The translations under genes and the position numbers were made by a program. The notes beneath the pieces were generated by a model. That model saw nothing but the letters and a program-made list of their open reading frames with translations. It had not been told where the DNA came from and searched no databases. Shown here one piece after another: positions 1 to 5,781 of a DNA stretch of 6,600 nt (positions are counted from its first letter, which is position 1; each line of letters opens with the position of its first letter). Origin of the DNA: an uncultured Alphaproteobacteria bacterium (lineage in GTDB: Bacteria; Pseudomonadota; Alphaproteobacteria; Bin95); contig CAJXVF010000136.1 in NCBI GenBank assembly GCA_913060845.1, forward strand, positions 1-6,600, written 5' to 3'.

Positions 1-41
1 TAGAGAGGTCTCGTGGGCTCGGAGATGTGTATAAGAGACAG
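1..41 (+). other. Illumina Nextera adapter remnant (non-genomic)
   Basis: Positions 8-41 match the 34-base Nextera read-2 transposase adapter as I remember it. This includes the 19-base Tn5 mosaic end AGATGTGTATAAGAGACAG at 23-41. The preceding TAGAGAG (1-7) equals the last seven bases of the i7 index segment in the N707 primer (GTAGAGAG), which is where an index would sit. Genomic sequence therefore probably begins at 42. This is a library artefact at a contig end and not a natural transposon: no transposase gene or second mosaic end is present. The adapter match is near certain; the index identity rests on memory of seven bases. Confidence 0.96.
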
Positions 42-54
42 ACTATAAAAGAAG

Positions 55-81
55 CATCGCAGCTATGGAAGCGAAGCGATG
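55..81 (-). terminator. Weak hairpin downstream of tRNA-Val
   Basis: Read on the minus strand, arms CATCGC and GCGATG form a 6-bp stem around a 15-base loop. The pyrimidine-rich stretch CTTCTTTTAT follows. It begins 22 bases past the tRNA 3' end, which suits a terminator or 3' processing boundary. The stem is short, the loop is long and the T-run is interrupted, so the call is tentative. Confidence 0.4.
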
Positions 82-103
82 TCCGTCAGGCATCTGAAAC
101 GGA

Positions 104-179
104 TGGTGGGCGATGACAGGCTCGAACTGCCGACATCCTCGGTGTAAACGAGGCGCTCTACCAACTGAGCTAATCGCCC
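104..179 (-). tRNA. tRNA-Val, anticodon UAC
   Basis: The minus strand folds into a complete 76-nt cloverleaf. The acceptor stem is GGGCGAT/ATCGCCC. The D arm starts GCTCAGTTGGTAGAGC. The anticodon stem CCTCG/CGAGG encloses loop TTTACAC, with the anticodon TAC on plus-strand bases 144-146. The variable loop is 5 nt. The T arm is GGCAG-TTCGAGC-CTGTC with one G-U pair. The discriminator is A, and the 3' CCA is encoded in the DNA (plus-strand TGG at 104-106). A UAC anticodon reads GUA and, when modified, other valine codons. The gene lies about 80 bases past the HU stop codon in the same direction. No separate promoter is evident in the gap, so co-transcription with hup is possible. Confidence 0.97.
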
Positions 180-208
180 AAACCTAAAGCCGTCCAGGAA
201 TACAGAAT

Positions 209-242
209 GAGCCATCTATACCAAAGTCGGCATAGATGGCTC
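209..242 (-). terminator. Strong stem-loop after hup
   Basis: Arms GAGCCATCTATGCC and GGTATAGATGGCTC (minus strand) pair over 14 positions with a single G-U and a 6-base loop. The eleven outer pairs are perfect. It starts 17 bases past the hup stop codon and ends 29 bases before tRNA-Val. The sequence after it, ATTCTGTATTCC, is only moderately U-rich. It may be a weak terminator, a 3' stabiliser of a very abundant HU mRNA, or a processing element between hup and the tRNA. The stem is certain; its role is inferred. Confidence 0.6.
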
Positions 243-259
243 TAATCCGTAAGACGGGC

Positions 260-532
260 TTAGTTGACCGCGTCTTTAAGGCCTTTACCAGCCTTGAACT
301 TAGGCTGCTTGGAAGCCTTGATCTGGATGGTCTCACCGGTGCGTGGGTTACGACCTGTGGAGGCCGCGCGCGACGCGACGGAGAATGTGCCGAAGCCAAC
401 AATGCGAACTTCGTCGCCGCCCTTCAGCGCATCGGAAACCGCATCGAATACGGAATCGACGGCTTTACCGGCGTCCGCCTTGCTGATGTCCGCGCCGTCG
501 GCGACGGCTGCAACCAATTCGTTCTTGTTCAC
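260..532 (-). CDS. hup: DNA-binding protein HU (HU-beta type)
   Basis: HU is a small histone-like dimer that bends and compacts DNA in the nucleoid. With a GTG start the product is 90 residues, the usual family length, and opens [12 protein letters not shown]. The opening helices (about residues 3-38) form the dimer body. GFGTF (46-50) is the family signature. RNPRTGE (61-67) lies at the tip of the DNA-clasping arm, with the intercalating proline at 63. [13 protein letters not shown] (77-89) closes the C-terminal helix. The frame extends 16 codons upstream to a possible earlier start, but those residues are not HU-like. AGGGAG sits 6 bases before the GTG, which fixes the start. The gene follows lon and precedes tRNA-Val, the common alphaproteobacterial arrangement. 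In E. coli the beta subunit of HU is degraded by Lon, so the adjacency may be functional. The stop is TAA. I see no sign of IHF-specific features. Confidence 0.97.
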   Translation of the reverse strand: MNKNELVAAVADGADISKADAGKAVDSVFDAVSDALKGGDEVRIVGFGTFSVASRAASTGRNPRTGETIQIKASKQPKFKAGKGLKDAVN

Positions 533-538
533 GTGTAG

Positions 539-544
539 CTCCCT
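539..544 (-). promoter_or_regulatory. Shine-Dalgarno site fixing the hup GTG start
   Basis: AGGGAG (minus strand) lies 6 bases before the GTG at 530-532. This is ideal spacing and the best ribosome-binding site of any gene in the window. It supports GTG over the upstream in-frame start at 580. Confidence 0.8.
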
Positions 545-604
545 ATCACTGATTTCGCCCGGGCCATTCCGAAAAAGCAAAATCCAATGTTTCGAATAGA
601 GGGC

Positions 605-632
605 AGAATACAGGCGGTTTCGGTTCCGTCAA
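605..632 (-). promoter_or_regulatory. Candidate sigma-70 promoter of hup
   Basis: The minus strand carries TTGACG (627-632) as -35 box, a 16-base spacer, and TATTCT (605-610) as -10 box. This is 5 of 6 and 4 of 6 to consensus. Transcription would begin near 597, giving a leader of about 65 nt. An A-run just upstream (645-650 read on the minus strand) could act as an UP-like element. A strong independent promoter fits HU abundance. No experimental start is known to me. Confidence 0.6.
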
Positions 633-637
633 TCGAC

Positions 638-661
638 AGACTGCTTTTTTATCAACAGTCT
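638..661. repeat. Inverted repeat upstream of the hup promoter
   Basis: AGACTG and CAGTCT form a perfect 6-base inverted repeat around a 12-base AT-rich centre. It lies 5 bases upstream of the hup -35 box. The position suits a regulator or bending site, but a 6-base repeat can occur by chance and I recognise no known operator. Confidence 0.35.
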
Positions 662-731
662 AAACTGCGCATTCCGCCGCAGGTCCGTGCCCCAATGGCA
701 GATCCGAGTCTACACCTGATAAGTGCACGCG

Positions 732-765
732 CAAAGGGGCACCCATTTCACAGAGCGCCCCTTCG
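732..765 (-). terminator. Candidate terminator hairpin of lon
   Basis: On the minus strand CGAAGGGGC and GCCCCTTTG pair over 9 positions (one G-U) around a 16-base loop. The hairpin begins 32 bases past the lon stop codon. Only three U residues follow the stem, so termination would be weak or factor-assisted. It is the strongest stem between lon and hup. Confidence 0.45.
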
Positions 766-797
766 TAGATTTTCCGTCAGGCGGAAGGCTCTAGGCC

Positions 798-3194
798 TTA
801 ATGCGCAACGATTTCAGCACTAGCAGCCTTTGCAACAGCGGCATCGGCAGCAGCCGCATCCGCTTCAGACCATTCAACCGGTGTCGGCAGCCGGGTCAGT
901 GCATGCTTCAGCACTTCATCCACCGTTTCGACAGGATAAATTTTAAGTGCCTTCAGGACGTTATCTGGAATATCCGCCAGATCTTTTTCGTTGTCCTTCG
1001 GGATCACGACCGTCTGCAAACCGCCACGGAGCGCCGCCAGCAGCTTCTCTTTCAAACCGCCAATCGGAAGCACCCGGCCACGTAGAGTGATCTCACCGGT
1101 CATCGCAACGTCAGCACGAACAGGAATGCCCGTCATCGCGGATATGATGGACGTGCACATGGCGACGCCAGCAGATGGGCCATCCTTGGGCGTGGCACCT
1201 TCAGGCACGTGCACGTGGATATCTTGCTTGGTGAAGTCAGGCGGCAAAATGCCATAGCGCAGCAGGCGCGAGCGGACGAAACTGCGGGCGGCTTGCACCG
1301 ATTCCTGCATCACGTCACCAAGCTTACCGGTATGCGCGACATTGCCCTTGCCCGGCATGACAACCGCTTCAATCGACAGCAATTCGCCGCCAACCTCGGT
1401 CCACGCCAGGCCGGTTACAACGCCGACCAAATCTTCAAGCTCCGCCTTGCCATAGCGATATTTCTTGATTCCTGCGTACTTTTCCAAGTTCCGCTTTGTT
1501 ACTTTGATAGAGGTTTTCTCGCCGGCCACGATCTCCCGCACGGCTTTGCGCGTGAGATTCGCGATCTCGCGTTCCAGGTTACGCACGCCAGCTTCACGGG
1601 TGTAGTAGCGTACGAGATCCCGGAGGCCGTCATCCGTAATCACCCATTCAGCCTTTTTCAGGCCATGGTTTTTGACCTGCTTGTCGATCAAGTGACGTTT
1701 GGCAATCTCAACCTTTTCGTCCTCGGTGTAGCCGGGGATACGGATGATCTCCATCCGATCCAGCAGCGGCTGCGGCATGCGCAGGCTGTTAGCGGTGGTG
1801 ACGAACATCACGTCCGAAAGATCGTAATCAACCTCAAGATAGTGATCGGCAAAGGTTGAATTCTGTTCGGGGTCCAGCACTTCGAGCAGCGCTGACGATG
1901 GATCACCGCGCCAATCTGAGCCAAGTTTATCGATCTCATCCAGCAGGAAGAGCGGGTTGGAGCTCTTCGCTTTTTTCATACCCTGGATAATCTTACCCGG
2001 CATGGAACCGATATATGTGCGGCGATGGCCGCGCACTTCAGCTTCATCCCGCACGCCGCCAAGCGACATCCGCACGAAATTCCGCCCTGTCGCCTTCGAA
2101 ATAGAGCGGCCAAGTGAGGTCTTACCAACGCCAGGCGGGCCAACGAGGCAAAGAATTGGCCCTTTGACCTTCCGCATACGAGTCTGAACCGCAAGATATT
2201 CAAGGATGCGCTCTTTGACCTTTTCCAGGCCATAGTGATCAGAATTCAGGACTGCTTCCGCCCCCTTCAGATCGCGCTTCACCCGGCTGGGCTTCTTCCA
2301 GGGGATAGAGGTCATCCAGTCCAAATAGCTGCGAACGACCGTCGCTTCCGCCGACATTGGGCTCATATTACGGAGCTTCTTCAGCTCAGCCTGAGACTTT
2401 TCCTGGGCTTCCTTAGACAGTTTGATTTTTGAAAGCTTTTCTTCGAGCTCAGCGATTTCATCTTTTTCGTCATCATCGCCGAGTTCACGCTGAATCGCCT
2501 TCATCTGTTCGTTCAGATAGTACTCGCGCTGGGTCCGCTCCATCTGGCGCTTAACGCGGCCACGGATGCGTTTCTCGACTTCCAGAACATCGATCTCGCC
2601 TTCCATGAGAGCGAATACACGCTCGAGCCTGTCCTTAGCGCTGACAGCCTCCAGGAGCTCCTGCTTCTCTGGAATTTTAAGGGCCAGATGCGCCGCAATC
2701 GTATCGGCGAGCTTAGATGGCTCTTCGATCTGATTGACGGAAACCAGCACTTCCGGCGGGATTTTCTTGTTCAGCTTAACGTAGGATTCGAACTGCGTGA
2801 CGACCGTCCGCGCGAGCGCTTTTAGCTCCGGATTCGCATCATCATCGCCTTCGGTCAGCACATCGGCTGTGGCTTCAAAAAAGTCTTCGCGGCCCGTGAA
2901 TCCGGTAATCTGCGCGCGATCACCACCCTCAACCAGCACTTTCACTGTGCCGTCGGGCAATTTTAGCAGTTGCAAGATCGAGCCGACTGCGCCGACGGTA
3001 TAGATATCGTCTGGGCCCGGATCATCAACGCCCGCATCTTTTTGCGCGGCAAGCAGAATCCGACCGTCACCATTGGTGACTTCTTCCAGGGCGCGGACGG
3101 ACTTTTCACGGCCTACGAACAAAGGCACGATCATGTGGGGGAAAACTACGATGTCGCGCAGCGGCAGGACCGGGAAGGTATTGGAGCCTGTCAT
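798..3194 (-). CDS. lon: ATP-dependent protease Lon (LonA type)
   Basis: Lon is a cytoplasmic hexameric protease that unfolds and degrades damaged and selected regulatory proteins. The chosen ATG gives 798 residues, typical for LonA, starting [17 protein letters not shown]. Positions are from this start. The N-terminal substrate domain covers about 1-200, followed by a charged helical, coiled-coil-like region at about 200-300. The AAA+ module has Walker A GPPGVGKT (352-359), pore-loop Y394-I395, Walker [10 protein letters not shown] (414-422), sensor-1 N469, the likely arginine finger R480, and sensor-2 R538. The protease domain carries the Ser-Lys dyad: S674 in PKDGPSAG and K717 in GGLKEK, 43 residues apart as in E. 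coli Lon. The last 20 or so residues are an Ala-rich tail without obvious function. An in-frame ATG 13 codons earlier (3233) lacks a ribosome-binding site, whereas AGGAA precedes 3194. The stop is TAA. The gene is intact, and a heat-shock-like promoter lies upstream. Confidence 0.98.
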   Translation of the reverse strand: MTGSNTFPVLPLRDIVVFPHMIVPLFVGREKSVRALEEVTNGDGRILLAAQKDAGVDDPGPDDIYTVGAVGSILQLLKLPDGTVKVLVEGGDRAQITGFTGREDFFEATADVLTEGDDDANPELKALARTVVTQFESYVKLNKKIPPEVLVSVNQIEEPSKLADTIAAHLALKIPEKQELLEAVSAKDRLERVFALMEGEIDVLEVEKRIRGRVKRQMERTQREYYLNEQMKAIQRELGDDDEKDEIAELEEKLSKIKLSKEAQEKSQAELKKLRNMSPMSAEATVVRSYLDWMTSIPWKKPSRVKRDLKGAEAVLNSDHYGLEKVKERILEYLAVQTRMRKVKGPILCLVGPPGVGKTSLGRSISKATGRNFVRMSLGGVRDEAEVRGHRRTYIGSMPGKIIQGMKKAKSSNPLFLLDEIDKLGSDWRGDPSSALLEVLDPEQNSTFADHYLEVDYDLSDVMFVTTANSLRMPQPLLDRMEIIRIPGYTEDEKVEIAKRHLIDKQVKNHGLKKAEWVITDDGLRDLVRYYTREAGVRNLEREIANLTRKAVREIVAGEKTSIKVTKRNLEKYAGIKKYRYGKAELEDLVGVVTGLAWTEVGGELLSIEAVVMPGKGNVAHTGKLGDVMQESVQAARSFVRSRLLRYGILPPDFTKQDIHVHVPEGATPKDGPSAGVAMCTSIISAMTGIPVRADVAMTGEITLRGRVLPIGGLKEKLLAALRGGLQTVVIPKDNEKDLADIPDNVLKALKIYPVETVDEVLKHALTRLPTPVEWSEADAAAADAAVAKAASAEIVAH

Positions 3195-3204
3195 GGATTT
3201 GGCA

Positions 3205-3209
3205 TTCCT
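3205..3209 (-). promoter_or_regulatory. Shine-Dalgarno site supporting the lon start at 3194
   Basis: AGGAA (minus strand) is 10 bases before the ATG at 3192-3194. Spacing is slightly long. The alternative ATG at 3231-3233 has no purine-rich site upstream, and the residues it would add do not resemble Lon N-termini. Confidence 0.6.
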
Positions 3210-3260
3210 GATGTGACGTTCAGTCGGAAGCATGACGCTTCGACAGGTAACAGATGGTTT

Positions 3261-3289
3261 AAGTGGGCCTGAAAAAGCAATTATTCAAG
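3261..3289 (-). promoter_or_regulatory. Candidate RpoH (heat-shock sigma) promoter of lon
   Basis: The minus strand has CTTGAA (3284-3289), a 15-base spacer, then GCCCACTT (3261-3268). The sigma-32 consensus is CTTGAA, 13-17 bases, CCCCATNT. The -35 element is perfect and the -10 element differs at two positions. Transcription would start near 3254, giving a leader of about 60 nt. The site lies between the clpX terminator and lon, so it would drive lon alone. lon is heat-shock induced in E. coli. That this bacterium uses RpoH here is inference. Confidence 0.5.
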
Positions 3290-3332
3290 TCCAAAACCGT
3301 GTTTAAGCCTGAATGAGCCCCATTGAAACGCA

Positions 3333-3358
3333 AAAACCGGGCTCGAAAGCCCGGTTTT
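3333..3358 (-). terminator. Intrinsic terminator of clpX
   Basis: An 11-bp perfect stem, AAAACCGGGCT with AGCCCGGTTTT, surrounds a 4-base TTCG loop (minus strand). The U-run of the 3' arm continues one base past it (TTTTT through 3332). It starts 48 bases past the clpX stop codon. The A-run on the opposite side makes it symmetrical, but no plus-strand gene needs it. This is the clearest terminator in the window. Confidence 0.93.
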
Positions 3359-3405
3359 CACAATTCAATTAAGTCTGACATGAGCGCGAGCGCCCATAAA
3401 TCTGC

Positions 3406-4683
3406 TTATGACGCCATATCCGGGCTCGCAGCAGTCTCATCTTCCGCTTCGGCATAAGCATAAAGCGGTTGAGCACGGCCCTCGATGACTTCGCGATTGA
3501 CGATCGCCTCGTCCACGCCTTCAAGGCTTGGCAGATCGAACATCGTTTCCAATAGAATTTCTTCCATGATGGAGCGCAGTCCACGAGCACCAGTTTTCCG
3601 CTGGATCGCCCGCTCCGCTAGCGCTTCAAGCGCATCATCAGTGAAGGTCAGCTTCACATCTTCCATCTCGAACAAGCGCTGATACTGCTTGACCAGAGCG
3701 TTTTTCGGCTTGGTCAGAATTTCGACCAATGCGTCGACGTCCAGATCACTCAGCGTCGCCAGAACAGGCAAACGACCAACGAATTCAGGGATCAGACCGA
3801 ACTTCAGCAGATCTTCTGGCTCAACTTCAGCCAGCACTTCACCATGCCGACGCTCTTCAGGGGAGCGTACATCAGCGCCAAAGCCCATGGCTGTCCCCTT
3901 GCCGCGAGCAGAAATAATCCGCTCCAGGCCAGAGAACGCGCCGCCACAAATGAACAGGATGTTCGTCGTATCCACTTGCAGGAATTCCTGCTGAGGATGC
4001 TTGCGGCCGCCCTGAGGCGGCACAGAAGCGACGGTGCCTTCCATGATCTTCAACAGCGCCTGCTGCACCCCTTCGCCCGAAACGTCCCGGGTAATCGAAG
4101 GGTTATCAGACTTGCGGCTGATCTTATCGACTTCATCGATATAAACGATACCGCGCTGCGCTCGCTCAACGTTGTAGTCAGCAGATTGCAGCAGCCGCAG
4201 GATGATGTTCTCAACATCCTCACCAACGTAACCAGCTTCGGTGAGCGTCGTTGCATCCGCCATTGTGAACGGAACATCCAAGATGCGGGCCAGCGTTTGG
4301 GCCAACAGCGTCTTGCCGGAACCGGTCGGGCCGATGAGCAGAACGTTGGACTTCGCAATCTCGAGCTCGCCGTTCTTAGCGCCGTGATTCAGGCGCTTGT
4401 AGTGGTTATGCACTGCAACGGAGAGGACGCGCTTGGCACGGTCTTGGCCAATCACATAGTCGCTGAGCACTTCACAAATCTCAGCCGGCGTCGGAACGCC
4501 GTCCTTAGATTTGACCATGCTGCTCTTATGTTCTTCGCGGATAATGTCCATGCAAAGCTCAACGCATTCATCGCAGATGAATACAGTTGGGCCAGCGATC
4601 AGCTTGCGCACCTCATGCTGGCTCTTCCCGCAGAAAGAGCAGTACAGGGTGTTCTTGGAATCGCCGCTGGATGATTTGCTCAT
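3406..4683 (-). CDS. clpX: ATP-dependent Clp protease ATP-binding subunit ClpX
   Basis: ClpX is the AAA+ unfoldase that recognises tagged proteins such as ssrA-tagged chains and threads them into ClpP. The 425-residue product is close to the family norm. The N-terminal zinc-binding domain has cysteines C15, C18, C37 and C40, which dimerises and binds adaptors. Walker A GPTGSGKT is at 118-125, pore loop GYVG at 151-154, Walker B IVYIDEVD at 179-186, and the RKH loop at 227-229. The arginine finger is in PEFVGRLP (R304), and sensor-2 is GARGLR (365-370). The ClpP-docking tripeptide is MGF (266-268) rather than the IGF of E. coli. This is a conservative change that I believe also occurs in other alphaproteobacteria. 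The acidic C-terminal tail is variable in the family. The ATG has only a weak GGAA site 5 bases upstream. clpP lies 212 bases upstream and a strong terminator follows, so clpP and clpX are probably transcribed together in part. Confidence 0.98.
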   Translation of the reverse strand: MSKSSSGDSKNTLYCSFCGKSQHEVRKLIAGPTVFICDECVELCMDIIREEHKSSMVKSKDGVPTPAEICEVLSDYVIGQDRAKRVLSVAVHNHYKRLNHGAKNGELEIAKSNVLLIGPTGSGKTLLAQTLARILDVPFTMADATTLTEAGYVGEDVENIILRLLQSADYNVERAQRGIVYIDEVDKISRKSDNPSITRDVSGEGVQQALLKIMEGTVASVPPQGGRKHPQQEFLQVDTTNILFICGGAFSGLERIISARGKGTAMGFGADVRSPEERRHGEVLAEVEPEDLLKFGLIPEFVGRLPVLATLSDLDVDALVEILTKPKNALVKQYQRLFEMEDVKLTFTDDALEALAERAIQRKTGARGLRSIMEEILLETMFDLPSLEGVDEAIVNREVIEGRAQPLYAYAEAEDETAASPDMAS

Positions 4684-4715
4684 ATGAATTCCATTCGGCC
4701 CACGGTAAGTCGCAA

Positions 4716-4739
4716 ATCTTATGGTAAACGCTCTGTCAA
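4716..4739 (-). promoter_or_regulatory. Possible promoter elements before clpX
   Basis: A perfect -35 hexamer TTGACA (4734-4739) and a TATAAT-like TAAGAT (4716-4721) occur on the minus strand upstream of clpX. The 12-base spacer is far shorter than the normal 16-18. At normal spacing no convincing -10 is visible. The TTGACA may belong to a promoter with a degenerate -10, or be chance. Confidence 0.3.
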
Positions 4740-4841
4740 GCCCTGTAAAACGCCGTGGCTGCGCTTTGAAGGCCTAAATCACGTAGCTAAGGAGCCCTGT
4801 GACCGCACTTACCCCCGGTGCCTGCCAAGAAACCGTAAATA

Positions 4842-4863
4842 TGGGTGGAAAAGGTTCCACCCA
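4842..4863 (-). terminator. Hairpin between clpP and clpX
   Basis: TGGGTGGAA and TTCCACCCA form a perfect 9-bp stem with a 4-base loop CCTT (minus strand), starting 32 bases past the clpP TAG stop. The following bases, TATTTACGG, contain no proper U-tract. It is more likely a leaky terminator or an mRNA 3'-end stabiliser than a full stop. Either would allow clpP in excess over clpX while keeping partial read-through. Confidence 0.55.
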
Positions 4864-4895
4864 ATTCACTTAACCGTCACCAGCGCCAGTTTTTT

Positions 4896-5576
4896 CTATT
4901 CCTCGTCGTCTGGGCTGCCCGGACGCTCAGTCACCACCTCATCGACGATGCCAAATTCTTTGGCTTCTTCGGCGGACATGAAGCGATCGCGCTCCAACGC
5001 TTCCTCGACGACCTTAAGATCCTGACCACAGTGCTTGACGTAGATTTCGTTCAAACGCTTGCGAAGGCTGAGAATTTCACGGGCGTGAATTTCAATGTCT
5101 GTCGCCTGACCGGAGAATCCACCGGACGGCTGGTGCACCATGATGCGGGAATTTGGCAGGCAATAGCGCTTGCCGGGAGCACCGGCCGCCATCAGCAGTG
5201 AGCCCATGCTGGCTGCTTGGCCAATGCAGAGCGTCGCTACGGGTGCGCGGATATATTGCATGGTGTCATAAATCGCGAGGCCCGCCGTTACGACGCCGCC
5301 TGGTGAATTTATGTAGAAGGAAATTTCTTTGTCCGGGTTTTCCGCTTCCAAGAATAGAAGCTGAGCACAGATCAACGCCGACACTTCGTCATAAACGGGG
5401 CCGGTCAGAAAAATGATCCGCTCCTTGAGGAGCCGCGAATAAATGTCATATGCACGCTCGCCGCGGTTGGTCTGTTCGACCACCATCGGCACAAGAGCGT
5501 TCATCGTCGGGGTTTGGGTCGCCATGCTGGAAAACAGGGCGCGGGGATCAGAGGCTGTGGGATCGAACGCGGTCAT
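4896..5576 (-). CDS. clpP: ATP-dependent Clp protease proteolytic subunit ClpP
   Basis: ClpP is the tetradecameric serine peptidase chamber that works with ClpX in the cytoplasm. The 226-residue product contains the full triad: S123 in GQAASMGS, H148 in MVHQPSGG and D197 in ERDRFMSA. Spacings of 25 and 49 residues are the same as in E. coli. YINSPGG (88-94) forms part of the substrate-binding handle. [16 protein letters not shown] (26-41) aligns with the start of mature E. coli ClpP, so about 25 residues form an N-terminal propeptide, longer than the 14 of E. coli. The start at 5576 has GGAG 12 bases upstream, longer than ideal. In-frame ATGs at codons 18 and 25 have no ribosome-binding site but would give a more usual length, so the start is moderately sure. 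The C-terminus is acidic and the stop is TAG. The gene lies between tig and clpX, the usual order. Confidence 0.97.
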   Translation of the reverse strand: MTAFDPTASDPRALFSSMATQTPTMNALVPMVVEQTNRGERAYDIYSRLLKERIIFLTGPVYDEVSALICAQLLFLEAENPDKEISFYINSPGGVVTAGLAIYDTMQYIRAPVATLCIGQAASMGSLLMAAGAPGKRYCLPNSRIMVHQPSGGFSGQATDIEIHAREILSLRKRLNEIYVKHCGQDLKVVEEALERDRFMSAEEAKEFGIVDEVVTERPGSPDDEE

Positions 5577-5681
5577 GCGGCTCAGAGGCTCCAGTTATAG
5601 GCGCGGGGTATCGCGCTGACATTCGCCGCCGCATGCCTAATTTTTGGTTTAATTAGGGCGATTCGGCGGACAATTCGAAAA

Positions 5682-5754
5682 CGGTACAGCATTCACGCAG
5701 CAACTTGGTAAACAAGTTTGGCAAACAAGTTTGGCAAACCGTGATGCAGTACCG
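5682..5754 (-). terminator. Large stem-loop with UUUU after tig
   Basis: Arms at 5682-5697 and 5740-5754 pair over 14 positions: six pairs beginning CGGTAC, an A-A mismatch, four pairs, one bulge, then four pairs. On the minus strand the stem is directly followed by TTTT (5678-5681). The first arm begins 27 bases past the tig stop codon, so it is placed as a tig terminator. The loop of 42 bases is unusually large and is filled by a tandem dyad repeat. It could also be a regulatory RNA element or a small palindromic mobile repeat. Confidence 0.55.
5702..5739. repeat. Three tandem 12-13 bp units, each a dyad
   Basis: On the plus strand the units are AACTTGGTAAAC (5702-5713) and AAGTTTGGCAAAC twice (5714-5726 and 5727-5739). 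The last two are identical, and the first differs by two substitutions and one missing base. Each full unit contains the near-perfect palindrome GTTTG-G-CAAAC. The array fills most of the loop of the tig/clpP stem-loop, about 125-165 bases upstream of the clpP start. It could be a repressor array, a source of repeated -35-like CTTGTT motifs, or a slippage-generated simple repeat. I recognise no known operator. Confidence 0.8.
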
Positions 5755-5781
5755 ATCAAATTGCGCGCCAACCGTGAAACG

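Noticed and set aside
23..41. Tn5 mosaic end as evidence of a natural transposon
   Set aside because: It is embedded in a complete Nextera adapter with index bases at the very window edge; no transposase or partner end exists.
665..682. Small inverted repeat CTGCG/CGCAG in the lon-hup gap
   Set aside because: A 5-base stem in GC-rich sequence is expected by chance and lies in no telling position.
587..823. Plus-strand open frame of 78 codons in the lon-hup gap
   Set aside because: It overlaps the hup promoter and the lon 3' end, has no ribosome-binding site, and its product has no recognisable feature.
1209..1859. Plus-strand open frame of 216 codons
   Set aside because: It is antisense to the Lon AAA+ and protease region; its translation resembles no family and the sense strand is a complete Lon.
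3195..3233. Earlier ATG of lon adding 13 residues
   Set aside because: No ribosome-binding site precedes it and the added residues do not resemble Lon; the ATG at 3194 has AGGAA upstream.
3844..4674. Plus-strand open frame of 276 codons
   Set aside because: It lies entirely antisense to clpX, shows no recognisable protein motif, has no ribosome-binding site I could see, and is explained by the codon bias of the real gene.
4720..4730. CtrA-like half site (TTTACCAT) before clpX
   Set aside because: It is one base off the TTAACCAT half-site and no second half with proper spacing is present.
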